Translations under genes and position numbers: made by a program
Shown: positions 18,214 to 27,922 of the stretch, one piece after another
How positions within the stretch are numbered: position 1 is the first letter of the stretch
Layout of the letters: each line of letters starts with the position of its first letter
NCBI GenBank assembly: GCA_024743275.1
Contig: JANSWW010000003.1
Location: 186,001 to 250,000, forward strand
DNA length: 64,000 nt
Source: Alphaproteobacteria bacterium
GTDB taxonomy: Bacteria; Pseudomonadota; Alphaproteobacteria; JANSWW01
Reading direction: 5' to 3'
Notes under the pieces: model-generated
What the model saw: the letters and a program-made list of their open reading frames with translations, nothing else
Told to the model about the DNA's origin: nothing
The model's database searches: none

Positions 18214-19464
18214 TTAAAGCCCGATCGCCTGGCAGTATTGCCGCTTGGTGCGCAGGGGGCGGCAGGCCTGATCGGCCGCGGCCTTGGTGGCATAGCCGCC
18301 GGCGACCAGACGGACGAACTCCCGGCCTCCGGTGCGGGGCCGGAATTTGGAGAGCCGGTGATCCAAGTCGCCGAGTTCGGTCTTGTATTTCTCGGCGAGC
18401 ATCTTCCAGCCTCGTTCGGCGGCGGCCTCGGTACGGTAGGACGCGAGGTGAAGACCGAATTTGGCGTCCTGCGCCATGCCGCCGGTCATTTGCTTACCGT
18501 CCTCCGCTGGTTTGCCAGCGGCCGCGGGGGCAGTGCCGGAGGTCATCGTTTCCAGAAGCTGGTCGACCTTGCGTTCAAGGACCGCCACGCGGCGTTCCAG
18601 GGTCTGGAGACCTTCGGGCGCGGCCATCTCCTCCTTGGGTTCTTCCTTCATGACCGGCGCGGGCATCGGTTCGCCGTCCAGTGTCGCGAGCGCGGTCTGG
18701 AAGGGGCTCATTTCCGCCACCGGCCGTTCCCTGGCGAGGGAGAAGTCGACCAGATCGCGGGTCACGGTGATCGTGTCGAAGGCCCGGATCCGGCGGGCAT
18801 AGGTCTGCGCTTCCGGGGCATAGTAGATGGTTTCGATATGGTCGGGTCGCTGGCACACGATCTCATAGGTGAAGAACCGCCCGGCCTCGACCTCCAGCGC
18901 CCTGGCGTCGACCACCTTGCAGCTATGCTGAACCCGCCACCCGCCGGGCCGGTTTTCCGATTGACCACGGACGATGAAATCGGTCTCACGGCCGACCGCG
19001 AGTGGGAACAGATTGGGGCCTGACCCGTCGATCTCCTGTTTGCCGCGGCCGAGTTCCGGATCGCCGGACCAGGACAGCACCGGCGAGGTGACGTCGTAGA
19101 GCGTTGTCCAGACGGTGCCGCTCTCATTGGTCCAGACCACCTTGTCGCTCGTCGTGGTGAGAACCTGTTCGCGTATCTGCTGGCCCGCCTCCCGATAGGT
19201 GAAGGTGTCGCCGGGGCTGTAGCGCGGCAGGGGGGCCGGCGGCAGGTCGAGCGCGGCCGGTTGGGCGCCGGCACCCTGCGGGACGGAGGCCTGAGCGGAG
19301 CCGCCGGCCGGAGCGCTGGGCGCCTGGGCCTGACCGCTGTCGCCGGAGGCCAGGGCGTCGAAGGAAGCGGCCATTTCGTCAACGAACCCCGAGACGCTTT
19401 CGCAGCCGGTCAACAGACCGAGGCACAGGCTCAGCGTCATCAACCGTCTCAAGGGCCGTTTCAT
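18214..19464 (-). CDS. lipoprotein with C-terminal SPOR domain
   Basis: A 416-residue predicted lipoprotein. The signal peptide ends in the lipobox LLTGC, so the mature protein starts at Cys21 and is probably anchored to a membrane on the periplasmic side. A Ser/Ala/Gly-rich linker leads to a globular domain, then a short coiled coil (LERRVAVLERKVDQLLE), and the last ~75 residues (FGLHLASYRTEAAAERGW...GGYATKAAADQAC) read as a SPOR domain, which binds denuded peptidoglycan glycans. SPOR proteins commonly act in cell division or envelope remodelling. Confidence 0.8.
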   Translation of the reverse strand: MKRPLRRLMTLSLCLGLLTGCESVSGFVDEMAASFDALASGDSGQAQAPSAPAGGSAQASVPQGAGAQPAALDLPPAPLPRYSPGDTFTYREAGQQIREQVLTTTSDKVVWTNESGTVWTTLYDVTSPVLSWSGDPELGRGKQEIDGSGPNLFPLAVGRETDFIVRGQSENRPGGWRVQHSCKVVDARALEVEAGRFFTYEIVCQRPDHIETIYYAPEAQTYARRIRAFDTITVTRDLVDFSLARERPVAEMSPFQTALATLDGEPMPAPVMKEEPKEEMAAPEGLQTLERRVAVLERKVDQLLETMTSGTAPAAAGKPAEDGKQMTGGMAQDAKFGLHLASYRTEAAAERGWKMLAEKYKTELGDLDHRLSKFRPRTGGREFVRLVAGGYATKAAADQACRPLRTKRQYCQAIGL

Positions 19465-19568
19465 GGGCAGTCCAATCTCGCGTACAATTCTTTTCTAAAC
19501 CTAGATATAGTAGCAAAGTGAACAGGTTATGCCCAGATATATATGTCATCGCCACATGACAGAGGGGA

Positions 19569-21299
19569 TTACCCGGGCTTGAATTTGTCCTCGTCGATGA
19601 TGATGAGGGTTGGGACCGGCTGTGTGAGGGCGACCTCGATCGAGGCGCTGAGGGCCGCGTGGGTCGTGGGCGCGTTCGCCCGGGCGCCATAGGCCGCCGC
19701 CAGTTTGATGAAGTCCGGGTTTTCGAGGTTTACCCCGATGGGCGGGATGTTGCGGTCCTCCAGGCCGAGCCGGATCTCGCCATAGGCATTGTTGTTCCAC
19801 ACGAAGATCGGCAGCGACAGACCGTTCTCGACGGCGGTTGCCAGTTCCTGGGAGGTGAATTGCAGTCCGCCGTCGCCGACCAGTGCCGTCACCACCCGGT
19901 CCGGGCAACCGATCTTGGCGCCGATCGCGGCCGGCACGGCATAGCCAAGGGTCCCGAAACCGCAGGGATGGTTCCACAGCCGCGGGCCGTCCACCGGGAA
20001 CAGGTCGTGGCCGGCATAGGCGATCTGGGTCATGTCGTTGAACACCATGGCGTCGTCCGGCAGCGCTTGGCGAATGGTGTCCAGAACGTCGCGATGAACC
20101 GTTTTCAGGCCGTCGGTGGCGCGCAGTTTGGCCTTCATCTCGGCCGCCCAGGCGCGGGCGCGCCCGGCGGTCGCCGCGATTTCCGCCGGCGGTGGGCCAA
20201 GTCGCTCCAAGAGGGCGTCGACCGACAGCCCGGCGTCGCCGAGCACCGGGACCATGACCGGATAATCGCCCTGCAACTCGTCCGCGTCGATGTCGATCCG
20301 CACCGTCCGCTCCGGCAGGGGAAGCGGGCCTTCGATCCAGATGTCCGCGTCGGAGAGTTCCGAGCCGATGACCAGCGCCACATCCGTGTTCACCAGCCGG
20401 CCGTCGACCGCCCGGTCCGACAGGCACATACCGGCGGAGAGCGGGTGGCTTTCCGGCACGATTCCCTTGCCGGCGACCGTCGACATTACGACCGCGCCCA
20501 GGCGCTCCGCCAGGGCGGTGATCGCCGCGCCGGCCTGCCAGGCGCCGCCGCCGAGAATGATCGTCGGGTCCCGTGCCTCGGCGAGAACCGCCGCCGCCTC
20601 GGCGATGCGGTCCGGATGGGGGGCCGGGATCTTCGGCAGGGGACGGCTCTGCCGTGGCGCCTGGACCGGCAATGGCATGACGTCGATCGGGACCTCGATA
20701 TGGATCGGCCGCGGGCGCTCGGTCGCGAATTTGGCGAAGGCCCGTGCGATCACCAGGGGCATGTCGTCCGGGTCGTGGAGCGTGTGGCTCCAGCCGGTCA
20801 TCGGGGCGGAGAATGCCCGCTGATCGGTCATCTCGTGGAGTTTTCCGCGCCCCATATTGAGGTGGCGCCGCGCGTTCACGGCCGTGATCACCAGCATCGG
20901 GATCGAGTCCGAATAGGCTTCGGCGATCGCGGTGGCGGCATAGGTCAGGCCCGGCCCGGTGATCAGGGTGCAGACCCCGGGGCGGCCGGTCGCCCGCGCA
21001 TATCCGTCGGCCATGAAAGCCGCCCCCAATTCGTTGCGCGGGGTGATATGGCGCAGATCCGCGTCGGCGATGCCCCGGTAGAGCTCCAGGGTATGGACGC
21101 CGGGGATGCCGAACACCGTATCCACGCCATAGCCGCGCAGCAGGTGCATCAGGGCCGCGCCGCAATGGTCGTCGGGCAGATTGTCGAGCAACGGTTTCTC
21201 CGCTGTCGCGGCGCCCGCCAGCGGCAGCGTGGCCGCCGCCGTCTCGATAACGCTCTTGGGCGCGGGTTTGGGTTTGCGGCCCCGGGGCTTACCTGCCAT
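19569..21299 (-). CDS. thiamine diphosphate-dependent decarboxylase (AruI / acetolactate synthase-like)
   Basis: A 576-residue ThDP enzyme with all three domains. The catalytic glutamate is in TPRNELGAAFMADGYAR, and the ThDP/metal motif GDGGLQFTSQEL...WNNNAYGEI is near the C-terminus. The FGIPGVHTLELYRG segment resembles 5-guanidino-2-oxopentanoate decarboxylases of the arginine transaminase pathway (AruI) rather than true acetolactate synthases; no small subunit gene is adjacent. The start at 21299 has a good GGTGAGG site; the frame reaching 21446 crosses the divergent promoter region. It is divergent from the aldolase-like gene at 21437. Confidence 0.8.
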   Translation of the reverse strand: MAGKPRGRKPKPAPKSVIETAAATLPLAGAATAEKPLLDNLPDDHCGAALMHLLRGYGVDTVFGIPGVHTLELYRGIADADLRHITPRNELGAAFMADGYARATGRPGVCTLITGPGLTYAATAIAEAYSDSIPMLVITAVNARRHLNMGRGKLHEMTDQRAFSAPMTGWSHTLHDPDDMPLVIARAFAKFATERPRPIHIEVPIDVMPLPVQAPRQSRPLPKIPAPHPDRIAEAAAVLAEARDPTIILGGGAWQAGAAITALAERLGAVVMSTVAGKGIVPESHPLSAGMCLSDRAVDGRLVNTDVALVIGSELSDADIWIEGPLPLPERTVRIDIDADELQGDYPVMVPVLGDAGLSVDALLERLGPPPAEIAATAGRARAWAAEMKAKLRATDGLKTVHRDVLDTIRQALPDDAMVFNDMTQIAYAGHDLFPVDGPRLWNHPCGFGTLGYAVPAAIGAKIGCPDRVVTALVGDGGLQFTSQELATAVENGLSLPIFVWNNNAYGEIRLGLEDRNIPPIGVNLENPDFIKLAAAYGARANAPTTHAALSASIEVALTQPVPTLIIIDEDKFKPG

Positions 21300-21436
21300 G
21301 TCCTCACCTGTCGGGCTGGTTACGTTGACCTGACCTATCTCGCACGCCAGACTGCCATGGAACGAAACGGCGCCAAAGCCGATAAACCCGCATTTCAGAA
21401 CGTTTCGAACGGTCTTGGTTAAGGGAGAAGCGAAGG

Positions 21437-22210
21437 ATGTCCGCAACGCTGCACGCAGTCGATGGATCGCATGTCCGGGGAAAGGTCAGCCAGGAGGAGT
21501 GGGAGGCCCGGGTCGAACTCGCCGCCTGCTACCGGTTGGTCGCCCATATGGGATGGACCGACCTGATCTATACCCACATCTCCCGCCGGGTGCCGGGGCC
21601 GGATCATCATTTCCTGATCAATCCCTATGGCTTCGGATTCGACGAGATCACCGCCTCCAGCCTGGTGAAGATCGACCTCGATGGGAATCCGGTGATGGAT
21701 ACGCCCTATGAGGTGAACAAGGCCGGCTATGTGATCCATTCCGCCATCCATGGCGCGCGCGAGGATGCCGCCTGTGTACTCCACACCCACACGGTCGCCG
21801 GCATGGCCGTCTGCGCCCAGCCGCGCGGTCTGCTGCCGATCAGCCAGCATGCGATGATGTTCTACAACCGGATCGGCCATCACGACTATGAGGGCATCGC
21901 CACCGACGTCGACGAGCGGACCCGTCTGGTCAACGATCTCGGCCCCCATCAGGCGATGTTGCTGCGCAATCACGGTCTCCTGACGACCGGTGGAAGCTGT
22001 GCGTCGGCCTTCACGACCATGTACTATCTGGAAAAGGCCTGCGCGGCCCAGGTCGCGGCCCAGGCCGGCGGTCAGGTGATCGAGCTGTCCCACGAGGTCG
22101 CCGAGCACACGGCCCAGCAATACGACCGGGGCGGTCATGCCGGGCGTGAGCGTCCTTGGCCGTCCCTGATCCGCATGCTCGACCGGATGGGCAGCGACTA
22201 CGCGACCTGA
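21437..22210 (+). CDS. class II aldolase/adducin-family protein
   Basis: A 257-residue member of the class II aldolase/adducin family. The zinc histidines are visible in the HTHTVAG segment and a later histidine in LLRNHGLLTTGG. Bacterial relatives cleave or decarboxylate sugar acids or aromatic hydroxy acids; a substrate is not clear here. It starts at 21437 after AAGGGAGAAGCG and is divergent from the ThDP decarboxylase, so the two may work in one route (inference). It is followed 94 bases later by the YtcJ-type amidohydrolase. Confidence 0.85.
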   Translation: MSATLHAVDGSHVRGKVSQEEWEARVELAACYRLVAHMGWTDLIYTHISRRVPGPDHHFLINPYGFGFDEITASSLVKIDLDGNPVMDTPYEVNKAGYVIHSAIHGAREDAACVLHTHTVAGMAVCAQPRGLLPISQHAMMFYNRIGHHDYEGIATDVDERTRLVNDLGPHQAMLLRNHGLLTTGGSCASAFTTMYYLEKACAAQVAAQAGGQVIELSHEVAEHTAQQYDRGGHAGRERPWPSLIRMLDRMGSDYAT

Positions 22211-22221
22211 GCGGTGTATCG

Positions 22222-22269
22222 GTCGGCCATTCGGGGTCGGCCTTTCAGGTGTTGGGCATTCGGGGTTGG
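22222..22269. repeat. imperfect direct repeat, 19 bases
   Basis: GTCGGCCATTCGGGGTCGG (22222-22240) recurs with three changes at 22251-22269, a 29-base period, in the gap before the YtcJ-type gene. It may be a slippage product or a pair of protein sites. Confidence 0.5.
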
Positions 22270-22304
22270 GCAATCGATAACGGCAAAGACGGGAGAGGGC
22301 TATC

Positions 22305-23930
22305 ATGGCGGTCCATGCGGATATCGTGCTGACCGGCGGTCGGGTGTTTCTCGGTCTGGACGAGGGCTTCGCCGAGGCGGTGGCGGTATGGGGCGGCAAA
22401 GTGCTGGCCACCGGCACCGCGGAGGAGATCGCGCCGTTGGTCGGCCCACAGACCGAAGTGGTCCCGCTGGAGGGACGGTGCGCCATCCCCGGCATCAATG
22501 ACGGGCACCAGCATCCGCTCTCGCTCGGTCTGGCGTTGTTCCAGATCGACCTGCGGCCGAGCGAGGTCACGACCCTCGACGCCTTCCTCGCCCGGGTGAA
22601 GGAGAAGGCGGACGGGACCCGCCAGGGCGACTGGGTTTTCGGCGGGCGCTACGACCATTTCCAGCTCGACGCCGGACGACATCCGCACCGCCTCGAACTG
22701 GACCGGGTGGCCCCCAACACGCCGGTTTTCCTGAAGCGGACCTGCGGTCATATGGGCGTCGCCAACACCAGGGCCCTTGAACTGGCCGGCATCACCGTCG
22801 ACACGCCGGATCCCGAGGGCGGCCATATCGAAAAGGACGAGACCGGCCTGACCGGCCTGTTGCAGGAGCGGGCCCAGGAAGTCGTCATGAAGGCGATGCC
22901 CAAGGAGGATCCGGGCCATCTGGTCGACGCCCTCGAGGCGGCCGGCAAGCTGTTCCTGGAACATGGCATCACCTCCGTCCTCGACGCGGCCATCGGCTTC
23001 TATAACGACTATGGTCATCTGGTCGCCTTCCAGGACGCCTATCGCCAGGGCCGGCTGCCGGTCCGCAGCTATCTCGCCATTCTCGGCGGCCCGGCCGGGA
23101 TCGAGCCGATCGCCCGGGAGCATGGCATGATGCACGGCTTCGGGGATCCAATGCTGAAGATCGGGACGGCGAAGCTCTTCGGGGACGGCAGTGCCGGCGG
23201 CAAGACGGCGGCGATGGTCGAGCCCTATCTCGGCGAGCCGGACAACAAGGGCATCTTCATCTACAGCGACGAAGAGATGGAGCGCTATATCGCGCAATAT
23301 CACGAGGCCGGCTGGCAGATCATGGTGCACGCCATCGGCGACGCCTGTATCGAGCAGGTGCTGACCGCCTATGAAAAGGCCGACCGGATCGCGCCGGTGA
23401 AGGGCCGCCGGCACCGGATCGAGCATTGCGGCTTCGTCACCCCCGACCAGAACCGGCGGATGAAGGCGCTGGGCCTCATTCCCGCACCGCAGCCGGTTTT
23501 CCTTTACGAGTTCGGCGATCTCTATCACAAGGTGCTCGGGCCGGAGCGGTCGGATGTCTCCTATCCGATGCGGACCTGGATGGACGAGGGGATGCATCCC
23601 ATCGCCAGTTCCGATGCGCCGGTTTCCGACTTCAATCCGTTCAAGAACTTCTACACCATGGTCACACGGAAGAGCGCGGTCGGCACGGAACTCGGACCGC
23701 ACCAGCGGCTGACCATGGAGGAAGCGGTATCCGCAGCGACCCTGAATGGCGCCTATGGCAGTTTCGAAGAAGACATCAAGGGAACTCTGGTCCCCGGCAA
23801 GCTGGCCGACATCGCGGTCGTCGACCGGGACATCTTCGCGATTGCGCCGGAAGAGGTTCTGCCGGCCCAGGTGGATGTCACCCTGTTGGACGGTAAGATC
23901 GTCCACGACCGTCACGGCGCCCATGCCTGA
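22305..23930 (+). CDS. YtcJ-like metal-dependent amidohydrolase
   Basis: A 541-residue amidohydrolase of the YtcJ/NfdA group (COG1574). Metal ligands include His68 and His70 in GINDGHQHP, the KLFGDGSAGG segment, MVHAIGD, RIEHCG and the late SSDAPVSDFNPF motif with the catalytic aspartate. Family members hydrolyse N-substituted formamides and other amides. No signal peptide. The stop overlaps the start of the downstream binding-protein gene by eight bases, which ties the enzyme to the uptake system. The substrate is unknown. Confidence 0.88.
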   Translation: MAVHADIVLTGGRVFLGLDEGFAEAVAVWGGKVLATGTAEEIAPLVGPQTEVVPLEGRCAIPGINDGHQHPLSLGLALFQIDLRPSEVTTLDAFLARVKEKADGTRQGDWVFGGRYDHFQLDAGRHPHRLELDRVAPNTPVFLKRTCGHMGVANTRALELAGITVDTPDPEGGHIEKDETGLTGLLQERAQEVVMKAMPKEDPGHLVDALEAAGKLFLEHGITSVLDAAIGFYNDYGHLVAFQDAYRQGRLPVRSYLAILGGPAGIEPIAREHGMMHGFGDPMLKIGTAKLFGDGSAGGKTAAMVEPYLGEPDNKGIFIYSDEEMERYIAQYHEAGWQIMVHAIGDACIEQVLTAYEKADRIAPVKGRRHRIEHCGFVTPDQNRRMKALGLIPAPQPVFLYEFGDLYHKVLGPERSDVSYPMRTWMDEGMHPIASSDAPVSDFNPFKNFYTMVTRKSAVGTELGPHQRLTMEEAVSAATLNGAYGSFEEDIKGTLVPGKLADIAVVDRDIFAIAPEEVLPAQVDVTLLDGKIVHDRHGAHA

Positions 23931-25494
23931 GGGCCGCCCGGCCGACGTTATCCCGACGCTGCCGGGGCTTCTCCTGTTTTTCGCGCTTCTTTTGGCGAGC
24001 CTTGTTTCGGGTCTTTTGTCCGGCGCGCCCGCCCTGGCGCAGAGCGGCGAGATGCGGATCGGCAGGCTTGTCGACTGGACGACCCTGGATCCGCATCGGG
24101 CCCGCTCCTCCGCCGAGACCGAAATCCTGCGGCTGATCGGCGAAACACCGCTGACCCTGGCGGCCGACGGACGGACCCTTCGGCCTGGTTTCGCCGAAAG
24201 CTGGACCGTCTCGCCCGACCGCAAGACCTATACACTCACCTTGCAGGAAGGGCTCGCCTTCTGCTCCGGCAAAAAGGCGACGGCCGAGGATGTGGTTCGC
24301 TCGGTAAAACGCTGGCTCGACCCCAAGATCAAGGGGGCCGCCACCCATTTGGCCGGGCCGCTCGCCACGGTGACGGCGGAGGACGACCGGACGGTCCGCT
24401 ACCGCCTCACAGCCCCCTATTCCGAGATGCTTCACGCGCTGACCGATACCGCGCACACCCTGATCGATGTCGACCAGGCCGAGACGGCCGGCGAGGCCTT
24501 CGGCACGGAAGCGGTCGATGGGACCGGTCCCTATTGCCTCACCGGACGCCGGGAGGACGGCACCACCGTGCTGACGCGGAAAGGGGATTGGGCGCGCAAG
24601 GGACCGGGGCCGGCCTTGCTGGGGCCGTATACCGTTCCGCCGGCCCGCATCGCCTTCGTCTCCTATGGCGAGGAGCGTGATCTGCTCGACGCGTTGATGG
24701 AGGGCCGGATCGACCGCACGCGCGAGGCGCCGTTCTGGGCGCTCGGCTATCTCCGCGAGGATCCCCGCTTCGCCGTCACGCCGGCGCCGGGACGGGCCTG
24801 GAGCTGGCATCTCGGGCTGGTCAGCGGCAGGCTCCTGCTGTCCGACCGGCGGGTGCGGCAGGCGATCGGTTCGGCCATCGATCTCGGGCCGATCCTCGCC
24901 GAGGAATTCGCCGGCGAGGTGCTGCCCGCCGGCCATATCGTCGATCCCGCCGTGCTCGATGCCCTGCCGGAAAGCGACCCCGGGCCGTTCAGCCTCGATC
25001 CCGACCGGGCCGACGCCCTGTTGGTGGAGGCCGGGTGGCGACGCGGTCCGGACGGCAACCGCCTCAAGGACGGGGAGGTTCTGGACCTCGTGGCCTATGT
25101 TCCGGCGCGGGGGCCGGCGAAGCGGATGATGACGGCGATCGCCGGCCAACTCGCGACTCTGGGCATCTCCGTGACGGTGCGCGAATTCGAGGGCGCGGAC
25201 TATTGGCGGGCGCTCGGTACCGGCAGCTACGATCTCTATGTCATGGGCCTGCCCTATCGCACGGCGGGGGAAGTCATGCGGCTGGGCTTTGCCTCGAGCG
25301 CGGTGGGCGCCACCAACCGGGTCGGATGGCGGGATGCGGAGCGGACGGACTTGTTGCTGCGCCAGGCCCTGCTGGCCGCCAGCGACGCCGCCCGCCGTGA
25401 TGCACACCATGAGGTGCAGAGAGTTCTGGAGAACGAGTTTTTGTGGGTGCCGATCGCCCATGAACGCAATTTCTGGGTTGATCTTGTTAGATAG
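23923..25494 (+). CDS. ABC transporter substrate-binding protein, oligopeptide/nickel type (SBP family 5)
   Basis: A 523-residue periplasmic binding protein of the DppA/OppA class. The start at 23923 overlaps the amidohydrolase by eight bases and gives a proper Sec signal (hydrophobic stretch about residues 11-38 ending in ALAQS). Conserved family features are LDPHRARSSAETEILRLIGE near the mature N-terminus and LQEGLAFCSGKKATAEDVV. The matching ATPases lie at 26972-28755, but no DppB/DppC permease genes are found between or beside them. Confidence 0.9.
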   Translation: MPEGRPADVIPTLPGLLLFFALLLASLVSGLLSGAPALAQSGEMRIGRLVDWTTLDPHRARSSAETEILRLIGETPLTLAADGRTLRPGFAESWTVSPDRKTYTLTLQEGLAFCSGKKATAEDVVRSVKRWLDPKIKGAATHLAGPLATVTAEDDRTVRYRLTAPYSEMLHALTDTAHTLIDVDQAETAGEAFGTEAVDGTGPYCLTGRREDGTTVLTRKGDWARKGPGPALLGPYTVPPARIAFVSYGEERDLLDALMEGRIDRTREAPFWALGYLREDPRFAVTPAPGRAWSWHLGLVSGRLLLSDRRVRQAIGSAIDLGPILAEEFAGEVLPAGHIVDPAVLDALPESDPGPFSLDPDRADALLVEAGWRRGPDGNRLKDGEVLDLVAYVPARGPAKRMMTAIAGQLATLGISVTVREFEGADYWRALGTGSYDLYVMGLPYRTAGEVMRLGFASSAVGATNRVGWRDAERTDLLLRQALLAASDAARRDAHHEVQRVLENEFLWVPIAHERNFWVDLVR

Positions 25495-25513
25495 CAAAGA
25501 GGAGGTGCGAGCG

Positions 25514-26968
25514 ATGGACACGGCGCGGAAAACGGTCGTCAAGAATGCGGGTTGGATCGTCGCCTATGACGCGGGCACGGACAATCACAGCTATCTGCGC
25601 GATCAGGATGTGGTGATCGAGGGCGACAGCTTCGTTCAGGTCGGCGGCAGCTATGACGGTCCCGCCGACGAGACCGTCGACGGCCGCGGCCTGATGGTGA
25701 TGCCGGGTCTGGTCAACCTGCATTCCCACCCCTCTTCCGAGCCGGGCAACAAGGGCCTCTTGGAAGAATTGGGTAGCCCCCGGCTCGGGCAGAGCGGGCT
25801 TTACGAGTTCATGCCGGTTTTCCGCCTGCCCCCCGGGGCCGCCTCGCCGGCCAGTCTCGTCGCGGTGTCGGAGCTGCTGAAAAGCGGCGTGACCACCTTC
25901 ACCGACCTTTCCGGCGCCCGGGAGGGCTGGGCCGACGAATTGGCCGCCACCGGCATCCGCGCGGTTCTGTGTCCGATGTATCGGGATGCGGTCTGGTCGA
26001 CCCAGGACGGCCATTCGGTGGTCTATGACTGGGACGTCAAGGCGGGCGAGAAGGCGATGGAAAACGCCATCGCCGTGGTCGACGCGGCGGCCAGGCATCC
26101 GAGCGGACGGGTCGGCGGCATGCTGGGGCCGAGCCAGATCGATACCTGCACCCCGGAGCTCCTGCGGAACAGTCTGAAAGCGGCCCGGGAGCGGGGCCTG
26201 AAGATCCATCTCCACGCCGCCCAGAGCGTGGTCGAGTTCAACGAGATCACCCGCCGCTATGGCATGACCCCGATCGAGTGGCTCGACCATGTCGGCATTC
26301 TCGGACCGGACCTGATCGTCGCCCACGGGATCTTCCTCAACGACCATCCCTGGATCAAATGGCCCCAGGCGGACGATTTCGCACTGCTCGCCGGGTCAGG
26401 GGCCCAGGTCGCCCATTGCCCCAATGTGTTCGTCCGCCGCGGGATCGCGCTCAACGCCGTCGCCCGCTATCAGAAGGCCGGGATCACCGTCGGGCTCGGC
26501 ACCGATACCTTCCCGCACAACATGATCGACGAGATGCGCACCGGCTGTCATGCGGCCCGGATCATCCGCGGGGATTTCACCGCCTGTTCCACGGCGGACA
26601 TCTACAGGGCGGCGACCCTCGACGGGGCGAAGATGCTGAACCGCACCGATATCGGCCGGATCGCGGTCGGCGCCAAGGCGGACTTCAGCCTCGTCGACCT
26701 GGATCATCCCTATATGAAGCCGGTCCGCGAGCCGCTTAGAAGCCTGATCTTCTCGGCGTCCGACCGGGCGATCCGTGACGTCTATGTCGGGGGCGAACAG
26801 GTGGTCTCCAAGGGCGAGGTGCTGCACATCGACGTCGACAGGGCGCTGGCCGAGCTGTCGGCGGCCCAGGCGGAGACCATCGCCACGGCCCATGAGCGCG
26901 ACTGGGCGGGCCGCAGCGTGACCGAGATGACACCCATGGTGTTCCCGGTCTCGGGCGCCAACGCCTAA
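25514..26968 (+). CDS. ATZ/TRZ-type amidohydrolase (deaminase-like)
   Basis: A 484-residue amidohydrolase. Metal ligands: His70-x-His72 in PGLVNLHSHP, HLHAAQS, AHGIFL and GTDTFPHNM, the last with the family aspartate. This is the pattern of the cytosine/guanine/MTA deaminase and chlorohydrolase group. It starts after AAGAGGAGG, 19 bases downstream of the binding-protein gene. It sits between the transporter's binding protein and ATPases, so it probably acts on what that system imports. Confidence 0.87.
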   Translation: MDTARKTVVKNAGWIVAYDAGTDNHSYLRDQDVVIEGDSFVQVGGSYDGPADETVDGRGLMVMPGLVNLHSHPSSEPGNKGLLEELGSPRLGQSGLYEFMPVFRLPPGAASPASLVAVSELLKSGVTTFTDLSGAREGWADELAATGIRAVLCPMYRDAVWSTQDGHSVVYDWDVKAGEKAMENAIAVVDAAARHPSGRVGGMLGPSQIDTCTPELLRNSLKAARERGLKIHLHAAQSVVEFNEITRRYGMTPIEWLDHVGILGPDLIVAHGIFLNDHPWIKWPQADDFALLAGSGAQVAHCPNVFVRRGIALNAVARYQKAGITVGLGTDTFPHNMIDEMRTGCHAARIIRGDFTACSTADIYRAATLDGAKMLNRTDIGRIAVGAKADFSLVDLDHPYMKPVREPLRSLIFSASDRAIRDVYVGGEQVVSKGEVLHIDVDRALAELSAAQAETIATAHERDWAGRSVTEMTPMVFPVSGANA

Positions 26969-26971
26969 CCG

Positions 26972-27922
26972 ATGCTGTCGGTCGAGGCCCTTTCGGTCAC
27001 GGCGGGGCGGGAGGCTGTTCCCGTCATCGAGGATATCTCCTTCGAGATCGCCGCCGGCGAGACGCTGGCCCTGGTCGGCGAGAGCGGCTCCGGCAAATCG
27101 GTGACGGCGCTCGCCCTGCTCGACCTGCTGCCGGCGGTGATGGGCCGGCGCGCCGGACGGGTCTCCCTGGATGGGGCGCCGTTGCCCCTGGGGGACGAGA
27201 CCGCCATGGCGAAGGTCCGGGGCGGCGGGATCGGGATGGTGTTTCAGGAGCCTTCCACCGCCCTCAATCCGGTCATGACCATCGGCGATCAAGTGGCGGA
27301 GGCCCTGGTGCTCCACGAATCGGTCGCGGCCGACGCGGCCTGGCGGCGCGCGGTCGCCATGCTGGACGAGGTCGGGCTCACCGATCCCGGCAAGGTGGCC
27401 CTTTCCTATCCCCACCAGCTTTCCGGTGGGATGAAGCAGCGCGCGTTGATCGCCATGGCCCTGGTCGCCGGACCCAGGGTGCTGCTGGCCGACGAGCCGA
27501 CGACCGCCCTGGACGTTACGGTCCAGGCCCGGATCCTCGACCTGCTCGACCGATTGAAGGCGGAACGGGGCATGGCCCTCTTGCTGATCAGCCATGATCT
27601 GGGGGTCGTCGCCGAGCGCGCGGACCGGATCGCGGTGATGTATGCCGGCCGGATCGTCGAACTGCTGCCCGCGAATGACCTCTTCACGGCGGCGCGTCAT
27701 CCCTACACCCTGGGTCTGCTGGCCGCCCTGCCTCAGGCCGCGGGGCGGGGGCATCTCGCCGCCATACCGGGCCGCGTGCCGCCGCCGGGCGAACGCCCAC
27801 CCGGCTGCGCCTTCCAGGCCCGTTGCCCGATTGCCCAGGCGCGTTGTGCCGAACCGGTGGCGCTGCGGAATGTCGGTGAAGCACATCGCCTCGCTTGTGC
27901 CTTTGACGGGGTGCCCGCGTGA
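26972..27922 (+). CDS. ABC transporter ATPase, oligopeptide type (DppD/OppD)
   Basis: A 316-residue ABC ATPase with Walker A GESGSGKS (about residues 36-43), signature LSGGMKQR, Walker [12 protein letters not shown] and the C-terminal oligopeptide-transporter domain with its cysteine-rich segment ([18 protein letters not shown]) typical of OppD/DppD proteins. It starts 3 bases after the amidohydrolase stop and overlaps the next ATPase by four bases, so the pair is translationally coupled. Confidence 0.92.
   Translation: MLSVEALSVTAGREAVPVIEDISFEIAAGETLALVGESGSGKSVTALALLDLLPAVMGRRAGRVSLDGAPLPLGDETAMAKVRGGGIGMVFQEPSTALNPVMTIGDQVAEALVLHESVAADAAWRRAVAMLDEVGLTDPGKVALSYPHQLSGGMKQRALIAMALVAGPRVLLADEPTTALDVTVQARILDLLDRLKAERGMALLLISHDLGVVAERADRIAVMYAGRIVELLPANDLFTAARHPYTLGLLAALPQAAGRGHLAAIPGRVPPPGERPPGCAFQARCPIAQARCAEPVALRNVGEAHRLACAFDGVPA

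Noticed and set aside
19659..21422. A 587-residue plus-strand frame opposite the ThDP decarboxylase
   Set aside because: The minus-strand enzyme has clear ThDP motifs; the plus-strand frame is Arg/Gly/His-rich shadow sequence.
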